A DNA stretch of 64,000 nt from Photobacterium aquae. Its GTDB lineage: Bacteria > Pseudomonadota > Gammaproteobacteria > Enterobacterales > Vibrionaceae. Position 1 is the first letter of the stretch; each line of letters starts with the position of its first letter. The stretch spans positions 21,593 to 85,592 of the forward strand of contig NZ_LDOT01000032.1 of the NCBI RefSeq assembly GCF_001029445.1, given 5' to 3'. The translations under genes were made by a program, and so were the position numbers. Below, one piece after another: positions 43,850-53,823 of the stretch. The notes under the pieces are model-generated. The model searched no databases, was not told the origin of the DNA, and worked only from the letters and a program-made list of their open reading frames with translations.

Positions 43850-46603
43850 ATGTCTATTTATAATATATATTCATATGGAGATCCAGAGGTGTTATTTAAC
43901 ACCTTGAATGGAGTTGCCACGATTTTTGATGACAGTGTATATAACACTATAAGTCAAATTATTGCTTTATTTGCTTTCATTTTATTGTTAATTCGATCAT
44001 TACATGATGGCGCACGTAGTTTACCCATTCCTTTGATGATTTGTGGATTATTCACATTTCAATTATGTCTTATGGAAAAAAGCACCGTTAACATTACTAA
44101 TAAAGATACAAGTCAAACGTTAACGGTTGACAACATACCAATTGGTATTGCATTGCCTTACAGCGTAATTACATATATTGGCCATACTTTGTTAGAAAAG
44201 ACAGAAACAGGATATGGTCTTAATGGGCAGCAAAAGTTTACTGAAAATGGATTTCTCAAACCACTTAGAGTTGTGGCCCAAATGCGTAAAGAGTCTTTGG
44301 ATATAAGTAAAAACATGGGGCAAATATTAAATAATATCAATGGTATAAATTTTACAAAAACTATGCAGCTCTACGCTGATAAGTGTGTTGCTTTTGAGAA
44401 TGCAAGAAACAATTCTTTTGATGAATCATATATAAAAGATGCTATGACAACAATTACATCTAACAGCAAGATGTATGGAACAGTGATAATCGGTTCATCT
44501 GGAAACATAACTGAAGTGTCATGTTATGAGGCATTCCAGCAATTAAATTCAATTATGGATGTTGCAACGGATGCTGCTATGACAACACTTTTAAAACAAA
44601 ATAATTTTGTTATGGATGAATCTAATCCTAGTACAACCATGAATGCAGAGTATTTCTTTACAGATACTCTTAATGCATTTATTGGAGAGTCCGGTTCACA
44701 TTCTCTTGATGCTAGGAAATATATGCAAGCACTGATGCTTCAATCTTTTGTCGAAGATTCACAGCTAAATTATTATCGTTCTATAGATGCTAATGACTTA
44801 TACGAAAATCTTTCAGGCTCAATTCAACAACGTCATTATCAATGGATTATCCAAGGAGAGATATGGGCCGATATGGTCTGGGATATTCTCACATATCTTG
44901 AAGCATGTCTTTTTGCAATAGCTCCCTTTGTATTACTTGGGTTATTAATCGGAACTTTCGGTTTAAAAGTTTTTGCTGGATATTTACAATTAATTCTAAT
45001 CACCCAACTCATCCCTATTTTGATGGTTGTTATTTCATCATCAATTTACGGTGATATAGCAAACTACGTATCAAGCTTATCAAATATTGTAGATGAAGGA
45101 TCTTTTTTATTTACAATGCGTTTAGCTTCATATTCATACACAAAATTAGGGTATGGTGGAATGCTTGCAACAACATTCGTACCTATTCTAGCCATGTTTT
45201 TAGTAACAGGTAGTGCGATGGGCCTCGGAGCCGCTATAAAAGGTATAGCCAGTCAACCAGCAAAAGATAGCGATGCAATGCCTGAAACGCTCAAACAACA
45301 AGGGGCTATTATTGATATGGGTGGCTATCGTCAGCAAGGCTACATTGATGGTGTTGGGGGGATAAGTAAAATGACAGAATCAAAAATGAATTCATTTACG
45401 GAATCGTCAGCTTATGCGAACACATTATCAGAGGCTAAAAGAAAATCAATTCAAGCTAGAGAGGACTTCAATGATACATTGTCTAATGGCCATACTATAG
45501 CTGGAAGCACTGATTGGGGATATAACCAAATGGCTAATTTTGGTAATTCAATTAAGACAAATGATTCACAACAAATGGACTACATGTTATCCACTGCTAA
45601 AAGCATTAGTAATAACCATAGTCTTAATGATACAGAAGCAAGTATTTTGAATTCAGCTGCAACTCTCGGAGTATCAAAATTCGGCTCTGGTGCAGCCATA
45701 ACTTCTTCCGGCTCTCAACAATATAGTACAAATCTTGTAAATGCCCTGCAAGATCTTGAACAAATTCAGTCTAGCCAAAACTATCAAGTTGGGCTAGAGA
45801 ATGCCATAGCTGCTGATATTAGCTCCGGTCATAAAATCAGCACGGGCAATCAACTTATGGATTCCGTTGTTGAAGAACAACGCAAAGCATATAGCGAAGC
45901 AAAATCAGCAGAAGAATCATACTCTGATATGCTTACGTTTAGCCAAGAGTTCTCAACTGGTTCCACAACTGATAAATTAGGAATGATCAGTAATTTGCTC
46001 GATAACGACAATATGCACGGACGCGTTCATGATTACGTAAATTCATTATCACCAAATCAACAGCAAGAGTATTATCGTAATTTAAATGATATTCAATCAC
46101 GAGATTCACTTAATGATGATGCTGCAATGCTAGTCGCGGCTCTAAATACTATGTCACAATTTAATGACACAGACGCTATGCAGAACATATTCACAAATGA
46201 TCGTTTTGATACACCTGAAAATACAACAGGAAGTGAAGTTGAAATTCGTGGTGGATTAGATACAAAACTAAATACAACAATAGATCAAGAACCTCTACCT
46301 GATGCACATGAACAATATGCTATATATAAAAACAATGTTGAAGGAAACTATGTAGGTGAAGGTCTATACAGTCGTGATGAATACATATGGAATGAGTCAA
46401 AGTTTGATAATGAAACTGAACAAACGAGAACCAAGTTTAATCAAGGCACAACAGAACTAATGAATGATTCTGATGTATATCATGTTACAGCAAGCAGTGT
46501 TAATGGTGGTGTTGCCGTTGGCAAGGCCACGGTTGATGGATTTGTGGATACTGTTGATGAGGTGTTTGATTTTGGCTTTGATGAGAAATCAAACAAAAAA
46601 TAA
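43850..46603 (+). CDS. traG: TraG-like mating-pair stabilisation protein
   Basis: 917 residues. N-terminal region has the TraG membrane segments (PFVLLGLLIGTFGLKVFAGY; TFVPILAMFLVTGSAMGLG), followed by a long periplasmic/hydrophilic C-terminal part rich in Asp and Gln. F TraG is 938 residues; SXT TraG is longer. TraG stabilises mating pairs and in F interacts with the recipient for entry exclusion. Last gene before a terminator, so traF-traH-traG form an operon. Confidence 0.88.
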   Translation: MSIYNIYSYGDPEVLFNTLNGVATIFDDSVYNTISQIIALFAFILLLIRSLHDGARSLPIPLMICGLFTFQLCLMEKSTVNITNKDTSQTLTVDNIPIGIALPYSVITYIGHTLLEKTETGYGLNGQQKFTENGFLKPLRVVAQMRKESLDISKNMGQILNNINGINFTKTMQLYADKCVAFENARNNSFDESYIKDAMTTITSNSKMYGTVIIGSSGNITEVSCYEAFQQLNSIMDVATDAAMTTLLKQNNFVMDESNPSTTMNAEYFFTDTLNAFIGESGSHSLDARKYMQALMLQSFVEDSQLNYYRSIDANDLYENLSGSIQQRHYQWIIQGEIWADMVWDILTYLEACLFAIAPFVLLGLLIGTFGLKVFAGYLQLILITQLIPILMVVISSSIYGDIANYVSSLSNIVDEGSFLFTMRLASYSYTKLGYGGMLATTFVPILAMFLVTGSAMGLGAAIKGIASQPAKDSDAMPETLKQQGAIIDMGGYRQQGYIDGVGGISKMTESKMNSFTESSAYANTLSEAKRKSIQAREDFNDTLSNGHTIAGSTDWGYNQMANFGNSIKTNDSQQMDYMLSTAKSISNNHSLNDTEASILNSAATLGVSKFGSGAAITSSGSQQYSTNLVNALQDLEQIQSSQNYQVGLENAIAADISSGHKISTGNQLMDSVVEEQRKAYSEAKSAEESYSDMLTFSQEFSTGSTTDKLGMISNLLDNDNMHGRVHDYVNSLSPNQQQEYYRNLNDIQSRDSLNDDAAMLVAALNTMSQFNDTDAMQNIFTNDRFDTPENTTGSEVEIRGGLDTKLNTTIDQEPLPDAHEQYAIYKNNVEGNYVGEGLYSRDEYIWNESKFDNETEQTRTKFNQGTTELMNDSDVYHVTASSVNGGVAVGKATVDGFVDTVDEVFDFGFDEKSNKK

Positions 46604-46617
46604 ATTTATATAAAATT

Positions 46618-46648
46618 AAAAGGATCTACAATGTAGATCCTTTTTTTT
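46618..46648 (+). terminator. Rho-independent terminator after traG
   Basis: AAAAGGATCTA / TAGATCCTTTT with a 5-base loop followed by T8. Confidence 0.88.
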
Positions 46649-46764
46649 GTTTCACGCGAGTATGGATTAATTAATATGCTATTCGGATTAAAGTGTTGGT
46701 CAGCAAGACCGAGTATTAGATTAGCTAATACCTGCAACATGATAATTATCCTATTGCATATAAT

Positions 46765-46920
46765 TTAGCAGCCAGTTTCTTGTTCAAATATTTCTGCTTC
46801 TTCTTCGGTCGAACCAATTTCGTCAGGTTCTGCACCTTCACTAAAGTAGTCCTCAATCATGCTAGCTGCTGTAGTCAGGGATATAACTCTTAACCGTCTG
46901 TCGAGTATCACCTAGTGCAT
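46765..46920 (-). pseudogene. Small frame with stop at codon 3
   Basis: ATG at 46918-46920 with GGAGGGGG upstream opens a frame that meets TAG at codon 3 and then runs 48 codons (RRLRVISLTTAASMIEDYFS ..., acidic C terminus). Ribosome-binding site, composition and length suggest a small gene broken by a nonsense mutation, or translation from the following GTG. Low confidence. Confidence 0.3.
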
Positions 46921-46929
46921 ATCCCCCTC

Positions 46930-47193
46930 CTAATAACCGTGATTGTTAGCAGCTACACCATTGCAAGTAATATACGTCAACGAATAGTCGTCAGGGTTGT
47001 ATTTCATTAGATCATCAACTCTATCTTGGGATTCATTGATGATGCCAGTCTTCATTAGATGAATTTCAGAAATTAAACCGTTTTCATTGTTCGATTGCTC
47101 TTGTACCAAGATCTCTACTGATTGAGGCTTCTTTTTAAGGCAACGCTTCAATGACTCTAGCCATTTCCTTTCCTCATCGGTCATTTGACTCAT
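46930..47193 (-). CDS. Small unknown protein
   Basis: 87 residues, AGAGGA upstream of the ATG. Helical, basic N terminus (KWLESLKRCLKKKPQS), no recognised family. It lies between the traG terminator and the membrane protein gene at 47296. Confidence 0.5.
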   Translation of the reverse strand: MSQMTDEERKWLESLKRCLKKKPQSVEILVQEQSNNENGLISEIHLMKTGIINESQDRVDDLMKYNPDDYSLTYITCNGVAANNHGY

Positions 47194-47295
47194 AAATTAC
47201 TTTCCTCTAATTGTCTATTGTTAGCGACCATCGCGTATTAGTAGAAATAATTCGATACTCATTTTACGAATAGTCATGAATATAAATAATAAAAC

Positions 47296-47625
47296 TTACT
47301 TGTCTTTCATTGAAAAATCAGCAAATCCACAATTTATACCGTTAGCATTAATCCAATCGTGATAATCATTAATTCTATTTACTTCAATAATTTTCACGTC
47401 TGAATCTATAGCATCGGAATCTGACCATTCCGATGTTGGAACTGGGCGATTCAGCATCTTTGTATGATGATGTTTATTCCCTGAAAAACCCCGGTAAAGC
47501 CCTCTTAGTATGCGAAAAACAACGGCTAGAAACATAAATAGGCACACGGCCATAACAGCCAACTGAGGGAGGTTATCAAGGTTTACTGACACGTAAAAAC
47601 CATCAAAAAAAACAAACTTATACAT
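47296..47625 (-). CDS. Small membrane protein
   Basis: Start at ATG 47625 (GAGG eight bases upstream) rather than the GTG at 47634. One hydrophobic helix (LAVMAVCLFMFLAVVFRIL) and a soluble C terminus. No family recognised. Confidence 0.5.
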   Translation of the reverse strand: MYKFVFFDGFYVSVNLDNLPQLAVMAVCLFMFLAVVFRILRGLYRGFSGNKHHHTKMLNRPVPTSEWSDSDAIDSDVKIIEVNRINDYHDWINANGINCGFADFSMKDK

Positions 47626-47634
47626 AGTGTTCAC

Positions 47635-47998
47635 CTCATAATTCTTACCTTAATTATACCAATCCAAGCCAATGTTCAAACATTAATCGTTAAAAAAGAG
47701 CGAAAAATTTTACACGTTAAAGCATTCACATTGCGATGCGATACCAAAGCAACGTCAAACTGATGACAATTGTAAAGAAATAGCCACAAACAACAATAGG
47801 AGTAAATTTATTCTGAACTTAAATGCTTTAATATGTAAATAAGAAAAAATAGCTTTCTATAGTTATTATTTAACAATGAAATGTAAACGCCACCAATAAC
47901 ATTACATCTAATATCAAAACCAATTTATTTATATTGCAAAGTGATATTCATGCGACATATAATTAAAATCAAATAAGCACAAACCTATAGGGAAAACC
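47635..47998. other. Intergenic region upstream of parM, candidate centromere
   Basis: 364 bp between divergent genes. TGTAAA occurs three times (about 47772, 47835 and 47882), the first two each followed by AAATAG or AAATAAG-like bases; regular ParR-box iterons are not obvious. By analogy with parC of R1 the partition centromere and parMR promoter should lie here. Confidence 0.4.
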
Positions 47999-48973
47999 AT
48001 GAACAATCACTTGGTCGTCTGTGATGACGGTTCAACATCATGCAAACTAACAACAGAAATTGATGGGGAAATCATTAGTATTATTTCACCTAACCGAGCA
48101 GAAATTGGTAAAGGAATTAGTTTTGGCAAGCAGCCTTTTGTCTATAAGATTAGCGATGATGATGACTCTCAAAGTGCATTTCTTACTTTCTCAGAACAAA
48201 AGAATGCCTTACCAACATCGAACAAATCATACCAATTCCACCCTCAATCACGGGCTAGTGTGCATCATGCTTTGAATCAAGCAGGAATTGCTAATGGCAA
48301 AATTGATCTAGTTGTTACATTGCCAATTAATCAATATTTTAATGCTGATGGTTCGGTCAATGATGGGAATATAGAAAAGAAAAAACATACACATATGGGA
48401 TTTATTCAGTCCGTAAATCACAAAACATATAGCATAGAAACAGTACATGTTTATCCCGAAGGCATTCCTGCAATTTATATGTACCTACAAAAATATGAGC
48501 TAAAAAGCACTGAAATATCAATGCTTTTGGATATCGGCGGGACTACGACAGACGCAGTGATTTTCATCGGTAATGCAGCTGAATTAATTCGAATTGATTC
48601 ATTCTCAGTCGGTACATTTGAGATCATGGAAAGCATCCGTTCAGAACTAACAAATACATTGTCCAATGTGTTTACCATGCACTTAGATCTGATCTTAAAA
48701 CACTTTGAAGACCCAGATTTCATTAAAGAAAATTTAAATGTAGAAGTAGATATAAACAAACATTTATCACCAGTATTCGAACGTCTTCTTATTGAATTAC
48801 ACGAATTCAACAAGGGTGAAATCAATAATACTAATATCTATATAACTGGCGGTGGTGCAAAGCTTTTGAGTCACTATCTGAATAAAAAAGGGATAAAAAA
48901 CACCACTCTAGAACGCCATGAAACAGCATTATCAGAGGCGATTTATATGTTAGAGACAAGCCAATATGAGTAA
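47999..48973 (+). CDS. parM: ParM/StbA-like actin-fold plasmid segregation ATPase
   Basis: 324 residues with actin-fold motifs: VCDDGSTSCKL (phosphate 1), LLDIGGTTTDAVI (phosphate 2) and NIYITGGGAKLL (adenosine). It would form filaments that push plasmid copies apart with the adaptor encoded next. Stop overlaps the start of the partner gene by 8 bp. Confidence 0.88.
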   Translation: MNNHLVVCDDGSTSCKLTTEIDGEIISIISPNRAEIGKGISFGKQPFVYKISDDDDSQSAFLTFSEQKNALPTSNKSYQFHPQSRASVHHALNQAGIANGKIDLVVTLPINQYFNADGSVNDGNIEKKKHTHMGFIQSVNHKTYSIETVHVYPEGIPAIYMYLQKYELKSTEISMLLDIGGTTTDAVIFIGNAAELIRIDSFSVGTFEIMESIRSELTNTLSNVFTMHLDLILKHFEDPDFIKENLNVEVDINKHLSPVFERLLIELHEFNKGEINNTNIYITGGGAKLLSHYLNKKGIKNTTLERHETALSEAIYMLETSQYE

Positions 48974-49397
48974 TCCTACAATCGTTACTGGTTTCCGTTT
49001 GGGCGAATCGTACTCAGATAAAGTTATTGAAAAATGGTATCAAGAACAGCCTAAAAAAGCTCTTTCATTACGAGATACTCTTTTTGTTGGCATTCAAATA
49101 AAAGAACAATTTCCCACTCTATTCAGACTGATTATAGAATTTAGTCAACAAGGGAAAGAGCTCGATCATACCATTCTACGACAACTATTAGACATAGATA
49201 AAATGATGAATGGTGAGTGCAATAAGCAACAAAATGACAGCGTTGCATCTACGTTAGGAACAAATAACACGGCTATAGATCCTGTAAAACATCAAGATAC
49301 TGAGAATCTTGAACCGACCAATGAAAGTGAAAGGAAAACACAAACTCAACCAAAAGCCAAAAAAATCCCCCCGCTTCTACAATCGCTAGGACGATAA
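48966..49397 (+). CDS. parR: ParR/StbB-like centromere-binding partner
   Basis: 143 residues overlapping the end of parM. Soluble, with a basic N terminus and proline/lysine-rich C terminus (KAKKIPPLLQSLGR). Assigned from position and size relative to ParM; no domain is diagnosed directly. Confidence 0.65.
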   Translation: MSNPTIVTGFRLGESYSDKVIEKWYQEQPKKALSLRDTLFVGIQIKEQFPTLFRLIIEFSQQGKELDHTILRQLLDIDKMMNGECNKQQNDSVASTLGTNNTAIDPVKHQDTENLEPTNESERKTQTQPKAKKIPPLLQSLGR

Positions 49398-49423
49398 AAA
49401 AGCCCCGCATTGCGGGGCTTTTT
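49397..49423. terminator. Rho-independent terminator after parMR
   Basis: AAAAAGCCCCGCA / TGCGGGGCTTTTT; near-symmetric, so it can serve the minus-strand gene that ends at 49434. Confidence 0.88.
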
Positions 49424-49433
49424 AGTCGCTAAA

Positions 49434-49739
49434 TTAATCTAAAGAAAACTTATTTTTTTCGTTTTTATCAGAAAAATTCTCTTTGCATTTCTTCAATTCA
49501 TCATGCAAATGCTTAAAGACCTTATCAATATCACCATCAGTATAGGCGTAATTTTTTTTGTTAGAAAGGTTACTTAGTAGACGAAAATTTTTTGTAATTA
49601 TATTAACTCTTGACTCACATAAAGATTTAAATTTCTCATGTTTTTTTGCGTTAAAATCACCACCACATCCATTCATTGGTGGTTCAACATCAGCATTAAT
49701 ACCTGTATTTTCTTCAATCATAGTCACATCCAGACTCAC
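49434..49739 (-). CDS. Unknown helical protein
   Basis: Frame opens with GTG at 49739; ATG at 49721 is an alternative. About 95-101 residues: RVNIITKNFRLLSNLSNKKNYAYTDGDIDKVFKHL resembles a common plasmid protein that often appears near mobile-element genes, whose function is not known to me. Confidence 0.55.
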   Translation of the reverse strand: MSLDVTMIEENTGINADVEPPMNGCGGDFNAKKHEKFKSLCESRVNIITKNFRLLSNLSNKKNYAYTDGDIDKVFKHLHDELKKCKENFSDKNEKNKFSLD

Positions 49740-49834
49740 AAAATATAGCTAATAGAGCCAAATAATTTACTACATATTAGATATATAGCCAAGAAATAGA
49801 GGCTTTAATCGAACTTTTATCAGCTAAAATTCCT

Positions 49835-49943
49835 CAGAGCAAAATAGACCTAAAAAAATCCCCAGAGCAAAATAGACTTTGATTATCAACTAGAGCAAAA
49901 TAGACTTTGAAATAACACCAGAGCAAAATAAGTCTTATTTTGA
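49835..49943 (+). repeat. Four phased AGAGCAAAATAGAC repeats; candidate oriT
   Basis: CAGAGCAAAATAGAC-type units start at 49835, 49863, 49891 and 49919, exactly 28 bp apart. The fourth extends into an inverted repeat (CAAAATAAG / CTTATTTTG). They lie just upstream of a possible MobI-like gene. In SXT/IncC elements oriT lies upstream of mobI; iterons of a second replicon or an operator are alternatives. Confidence 0.6.
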
Positions 49944-50012
49944 GCTTCAGTAGAAATAGTAGTGTAATTCATTAACTACTATTAGGGCATTATCACGTTT
50001 GAGTTTTGGCAC

Positions 50013-50531
50013 ATGACAAACACAAAAATCACACAGGTACAAAACCAGTTATACTCGATGATTGATGATGAGTATGAAAAGGCACTATTTGCTCAATCAC
50101 TATGGATGAGCGAGGTGGCCAAAAGAGAAGTTCAACGTTCACAAATGAAAATGAAAGGCTCAGAGAAAACATGGTACGAATTACGTGTTAATTTTTCACG
50201 CTATACGTTTTCAGTACGCTGGTACAGAATTTCATTTCAACAACATGGAGACAAGGCAGTAAGATTATCCATAGGGATAGCACTTCCAACGACAAAGAAA
50301 GGCTATTCAAGAAAAAACTTCCCGATTGCAAGTGAATGGGAACAAGATTTAATAATGCAATGTGAGGAAATTCTCCAGCCAATTAGAAATAATGTAAAAA
50401 CATTGGGCTTGATGCATAAGAACTTAACGCAGTTAGCAAAAGATAATAGCGTCGATTTTTCTTTCACACCGATAAAAGATCGAGTGCAAATGCAGTCGGA
50501 TTCAATTCAAAAATTCAAGTCGCGTCTTTAA
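50013..50531 (+). CDS. Possible MobI-like mobilisation protein
   Basis: 172 residues. WYELRVNFSRYTFSVRWYRISF with basic residues and a second positively charged helix resemble MobI, which is needed with oriT for transfer in SXT and IncC elements. The assignment rests on residue pattern, length and the repeat array in front; it is not certain. The stop overlaps the next start. Confidence 0.45.
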   Translation: MTNTKITQVQNQLYSMIDDEYEKALFAQSLWMSEVAKREVQRSQMKMKGSEKTWYELRVNFSRYTFSVRWYRISFQQHGDKAVRLSIGIALPTTKKGYSRKNFPIASEWEQDLIMQCEEILQPIRNNVKTLGLMHKNLTQLAKDNSVDFSFTPIKDRVQMQSDSIQKFKSRL

Positions 50532-53491
50532 TGTGTTTGGAGCAGACAATGGAAATTAGCATACACGGCTATCCAGCTACGGATGAGCAGCTTTCAGGTT
50601 ATGAATTATTCGAGCAAGGTAGAAATCTAAAGATAGAGGCAAAGGCTGGGGCCGGGAAAACAACTTTTTTTGAGATCATAGATAAATATAGCAGTGGACG
50701 GAAAGGTTTATATCTCTGCTTCAATAGAGATTTAGCGGAAGAAGCGAGAGCGAAGTTCAGTGGCAACATTGATGTTGGTACAGCACACTCATTTGCTTAC
50801 AAGGCGATATGCAAAATAAATCAATCTGCATGGAAACGAAAACTATCTCCTTTCATAACAGATAAAGATGTGATCACCTATAGCAAGATTGGAGACATAA
50901 AGAAGAAAGTGTCTTTCTCTCAAAAGTTACTTATCTACGGGATCAAAGCGATTATTACCAATTTTTTGAACAGTGCATCTAAGCAACTAGGAGAAGTGCA
51001 TGTCAGTAAAAAAATTCATTACGTTTATGACCAACATTCATCTAGAGGAAAAACCAAGCCTTCTGAAAAAGAGTTGTTTATAGAACTGATTCTTCACCAC
51101 GGGAAGCTTTTGTTAGAGCAAATGATGGATATCGACTCAGCGTGTGCAGCAACGCAAAATGTCTATTTAAAAATATGGCAGCTACAAGAGCCAATATTGG
51201 ATTATGACTTTATCATGTTTGATGAAGCTCAAGACGCAAACCCTGTACTATTATCCATTGTTTTACAGCAGAAATGCCAACAGGTCATTGTGGGAGATCG
51301 ATATCAGTCCATATATCAATTCAATGGAGCTGTGAATGCATTATCGTTAGTCCCGTATAAATCTACACAGCTTAGTAACTCATTCCGATATGGGCCACGT
51401 ATAGCTAATCTAGCAAGAGGAACATTAAGCCCCCTTGACTCTAACGTAGAAATTCATGGGTTAGGTTTTGACACTGAAATCCACAAGGCTAGTAACTATA
51501 ATCTGGGGCATTCGATGATGCTCATAGCAAGAACTAATGGACACCTATTGGAAATTTTGTCTAATCTCCAAAATTCAGGCGTTACTATCCATCTGTCCTG
51601 TCGTGATCCGAAATCATCAATTCGATTAATTGAAAGTTTATTACGGTTGCGCGAAGGTGATCGCACTCACTTACCTAAAGCGATTAACCACTTCAATAAT
51701 TGGAATCAAATTATTGATAGTGATGACTGTGATAGTGAAACTATGAGAATGGTTAAGATTATCGATAACGATCCAGAAGCCGGGAAGCGCCTTATCAATG
51801 CAATTGAGAAATCTATAAGCATAGACCCCCAAAACGCCGATATAATACTAACCACAGCTCATCGTTCTAAAGGCTTGGAGTCAGATTGTGTTTATATATG
51901 TCAAGATTTCGAGGCCATTATATCAGCGTACACCGAGGGGAAATCTCTGGATCAAGAGGAACTACACCTCTTTTACGTAGCACTAACACGAGCAAAAAAG
52001 CATTTGATCCTCTCTGACATGTTATACGATGCCATTGAGAATAAACGGCCATTTAAGGTTATTAAAACACCGATAGAACATTATTTAACTGACAACTTAA
52101 TTGCCCACTCTGATTCAGAAATGGCACGTCCGATAATCAAAAAAGACAACACCTGCGAGCGAGTTAAAAAAACAGAATCAGAACAAGCCGCAGAGGCCGC
52201 TGAGAAGCCCGTGACGGGCACAAAGAGAAAACAGCATATCGATGCAGAGGGTAAAGCCGATAAATCCCCTACAGGGGCGACAGGGGCCGAATTGGATAAG
52301 CTGTTAGATAAAGATGTTCCCCTTGACATAGCCAAACAGAACGCTACTCATGAGCTAGGGAGAATCGCGGTTAAAATCGGACATGACAAAACTCACAATC
52401 TCCCCCAATATTGGATGCCGACTAATACACGTAAGTTTTTTAATCCTAATACAGCCATACTGGGTACAATGGGGACAGGCAAAACACAGTTAGTAAAGGC
52501 CATGTTGTTACAATTGTACCAACAAAGACAATTCAACGGTGATCGCGAATTTGGTTTGTTAATTTTTGACTATAAAGACGATTATACAGATCAGGAATTT
52601 GTCACTGCTACGAATGCTAAGGTCTTCGATCTTGTACATATCCCGATAAACCCTTTAGCAATATTTGCTAAGAAACCGCTGGGAACTGTACATACAGCAT
52701 CAACTTTCACAAGCTCATTAGTTAAAGCATTTGGCCTCGGCACAAAACAAGAAAGTCTTTTAAAAAAATGTATTGCACAGGCTTATGAGACACGCGGTAT
52801 CCATAAAATGGATATTTCTAGCTATGATCTACCAGCCCCAACAATCTCTGATGTCTATGAAGTTTTTTCGATGATAGAAAAAGTACCAATGGACTCATTA
52901 TATTCAGCAATGAACGATTTAAACGAATATGAGGTATTTTGTCCAGACGGAGAGAAATGTGAACCGTTACTAGATTTGCTGCGAGGCAATATTATTGTAA
53001 TAAAATTGAGTGGCTATGATCCAAGTTTGCAAAATCTAGTAGTTAGTTTGCTACTTGATCAATTTTATTCACAAATGCATTTATATGGTAAACCTCGGCC
53101 TGATGGTGATTATCGTTCCCTAACTAATATGATTCTAGTTGATGAGGCTGATAATTTTATGCGATGTGAATTCCCGTCACTACTGAAAATTCTCAAAGAA
53201 GGTCGAGAGTTTGGGGTTGGTGTTATGTTGAGCACTCAGGGTGCCGATCATTTTAAAACAACAAACTGTAATTACAGCGACTATATGTTGGCGTGGATTA
53301 TACACAAACTAAATAACCCCGTATCAAAAGATGTAGCAACGCTATTTAACTTAGACAAAAAAGAAGATATCAATAGAATGTGCCAGAGATTGCGTACATT
53401 AGAGAAACACCACTCATTGTTCATTGATACATCAAAAAACATCGTATACCAAGAATCATCCGCTTTTTGGAAGTTCATAAAAAACTCTTAA
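50531..53491 (+). CDS. UvrD-like helicase fused to a HerA/DptH-like ATPase
   Basis: 986 residues; ATG 50549 with GGAG upstream is an alternative start. Residues 1-530 are an SF1A helicase: Walker A EAKAGAGKTTF, FDEAQDAN (motif II), GDRYQSIYQFNG, TTAHRSKGLE and FYVALTRAK (motifs III-VI). A 70-residue basic linker follows, then a second P-loop ATPase (LGTMGTGKTQL near 643, MILVDEADN near 867, GREFGVGVMLSTQ), similar to HerA/FtsK-type ATPases and, from memory, to the C-terminal part of DptH of phosphorothioation-dependent restriction. Could act in DNA transfer, repair or defence. Confidence 0.75.
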   Translation: MCLEQTMEISIHGYPATDEQLSGYELFEQGRNLKIEAKAGAGKTTFFEIIDKYSSGRKGLYLCFNRDLAEEARAKFSGNIDVGTAHSFAYKAICKINQSAWKRKLSPFITDKDVITYSKIGDIKKKVSFSQKLLIYGIKAIITNFLNSASKQLGEVHVSKKIHYVYDQHSSRGKTKPSEKELFIELILHHGKLLLEQMMDIDSACAATQNVYLKIWQLQEPILDYDFIMFDEAQDANPVLLSIVLQQKCQQVIVGDRYQSIYQFNGAVNALSLVPYKSTQLSNSFRYGPRIANLARGTLSPLDSNVEIHGLGFDTEIHKASNYNLGHSMMLIARTNGHLLEILSNLQNSGVTIHLSCRDPKSSIRLIESLLRLREGDRTHLPKAINHFNNWNQIIDSDDCDSETMRMVKIIDNDPEAGKRLINAIEKSISIDPQNADIILTTAHRSKGLESDCVYICQDFEAIISAYTEGKSLDQEELHLFYVALTRAKKHLILSDMLYDAIENKRPFKVIKTPIEHYLTDNLIAHSDSEMARPIIKKDNTCERVKKTESEQAAEAAEKPVTGTKRKQHIDAEGKADKSPTGATGAELDKLLDKDVPLDIAKQNATHELGRIAVKIGHDKTHNLPQYWMPTNTRKFFNPNTAILGTMGTGKTQLVKAMLLQLYQQRQFNGDREFGLLIFDYKDDYTDQEFVTATNAKVFDLVHIPINPLAIFAKKPLGTVHTASTFTSSLVKAFGLGTKQESLLKKCIAQAYETRGIHKMDISSYDLPAPTISDVYEVFSMIEKVPMDSLYSAMNDLNEYEVFCPDGEKCEPLLDLLRGNIIVIKLSGYDPSLQNLVVSLLLDQFYSQMHLYGKPRPDGDYRSLTNMILVDEADNFMRCEFPSLLKILKEGREFGVGVMLSTQGADHFKTTNCNYSDYMLAWIIHKLNNPVSKDVATLFNLDKKEDINRMCQRLRTLEKHHSLFIDTSKNIVYQESSAFWKFIKNS

Positions 53492-53502
53492 AAACAACCA
53501 AA

Positions 53503-53534
53503 TAAAAAAGGGGGGCATTATGCTCCCTTTTTTA
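53503..53534. terminator. Bidirectional terminator
   Basis: AAAAAAGGG...GCA / TGC...CCCTTTTTT between the fusion gene and the opposing gene ending at 53518. Confidence 0.8.
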
Positions 53535-53754
53535 TTAGTCCTTTTTTTTGTTGGCACAATGCTAAATTAACAGTCAAACGAGATATTCTTTTAAGAATTT
53601 GGTCACACTGTCTAAAGTCAACATGATGATCATATAGATACTCATACAACATAGATTCAACTCTTGACTGTACAATTAGTGGGTTGCCATCTAATATCGA
53701 TATCACATATTCATGAGCTTTCTTTTGTAGTAACGCAATTTTTGTAATTGTCAT
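53518..53754 (-). CDS. Small helical protein, unknown
   Basis: ATG 53754 chosen (the frame also opens at 53772). About 78 residues; basic and helical. No family recognised. Lies downstream of the methyltransferase gene on the same strand. Confidence 0.45.
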   Translation of the reverse strand: MTITKIALLQKKAHEYVISILDGNPLIVQSRVESMLYEYLYDHHVDFRQCDQILKRISRLTVNLALCQQKKGLIKKGA

Positions 53755-53823
53755 CAAATAAATCTCTAGCATAGAAATATAGCATGAATTAAATCAAGCT
53801 ATATTTCAATTTGTCATTCTACT

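Noticed and set aside
49835..49943. CRISPR array
   Set aside because: Only four short units, spacers of 13 bp, no cas genes.
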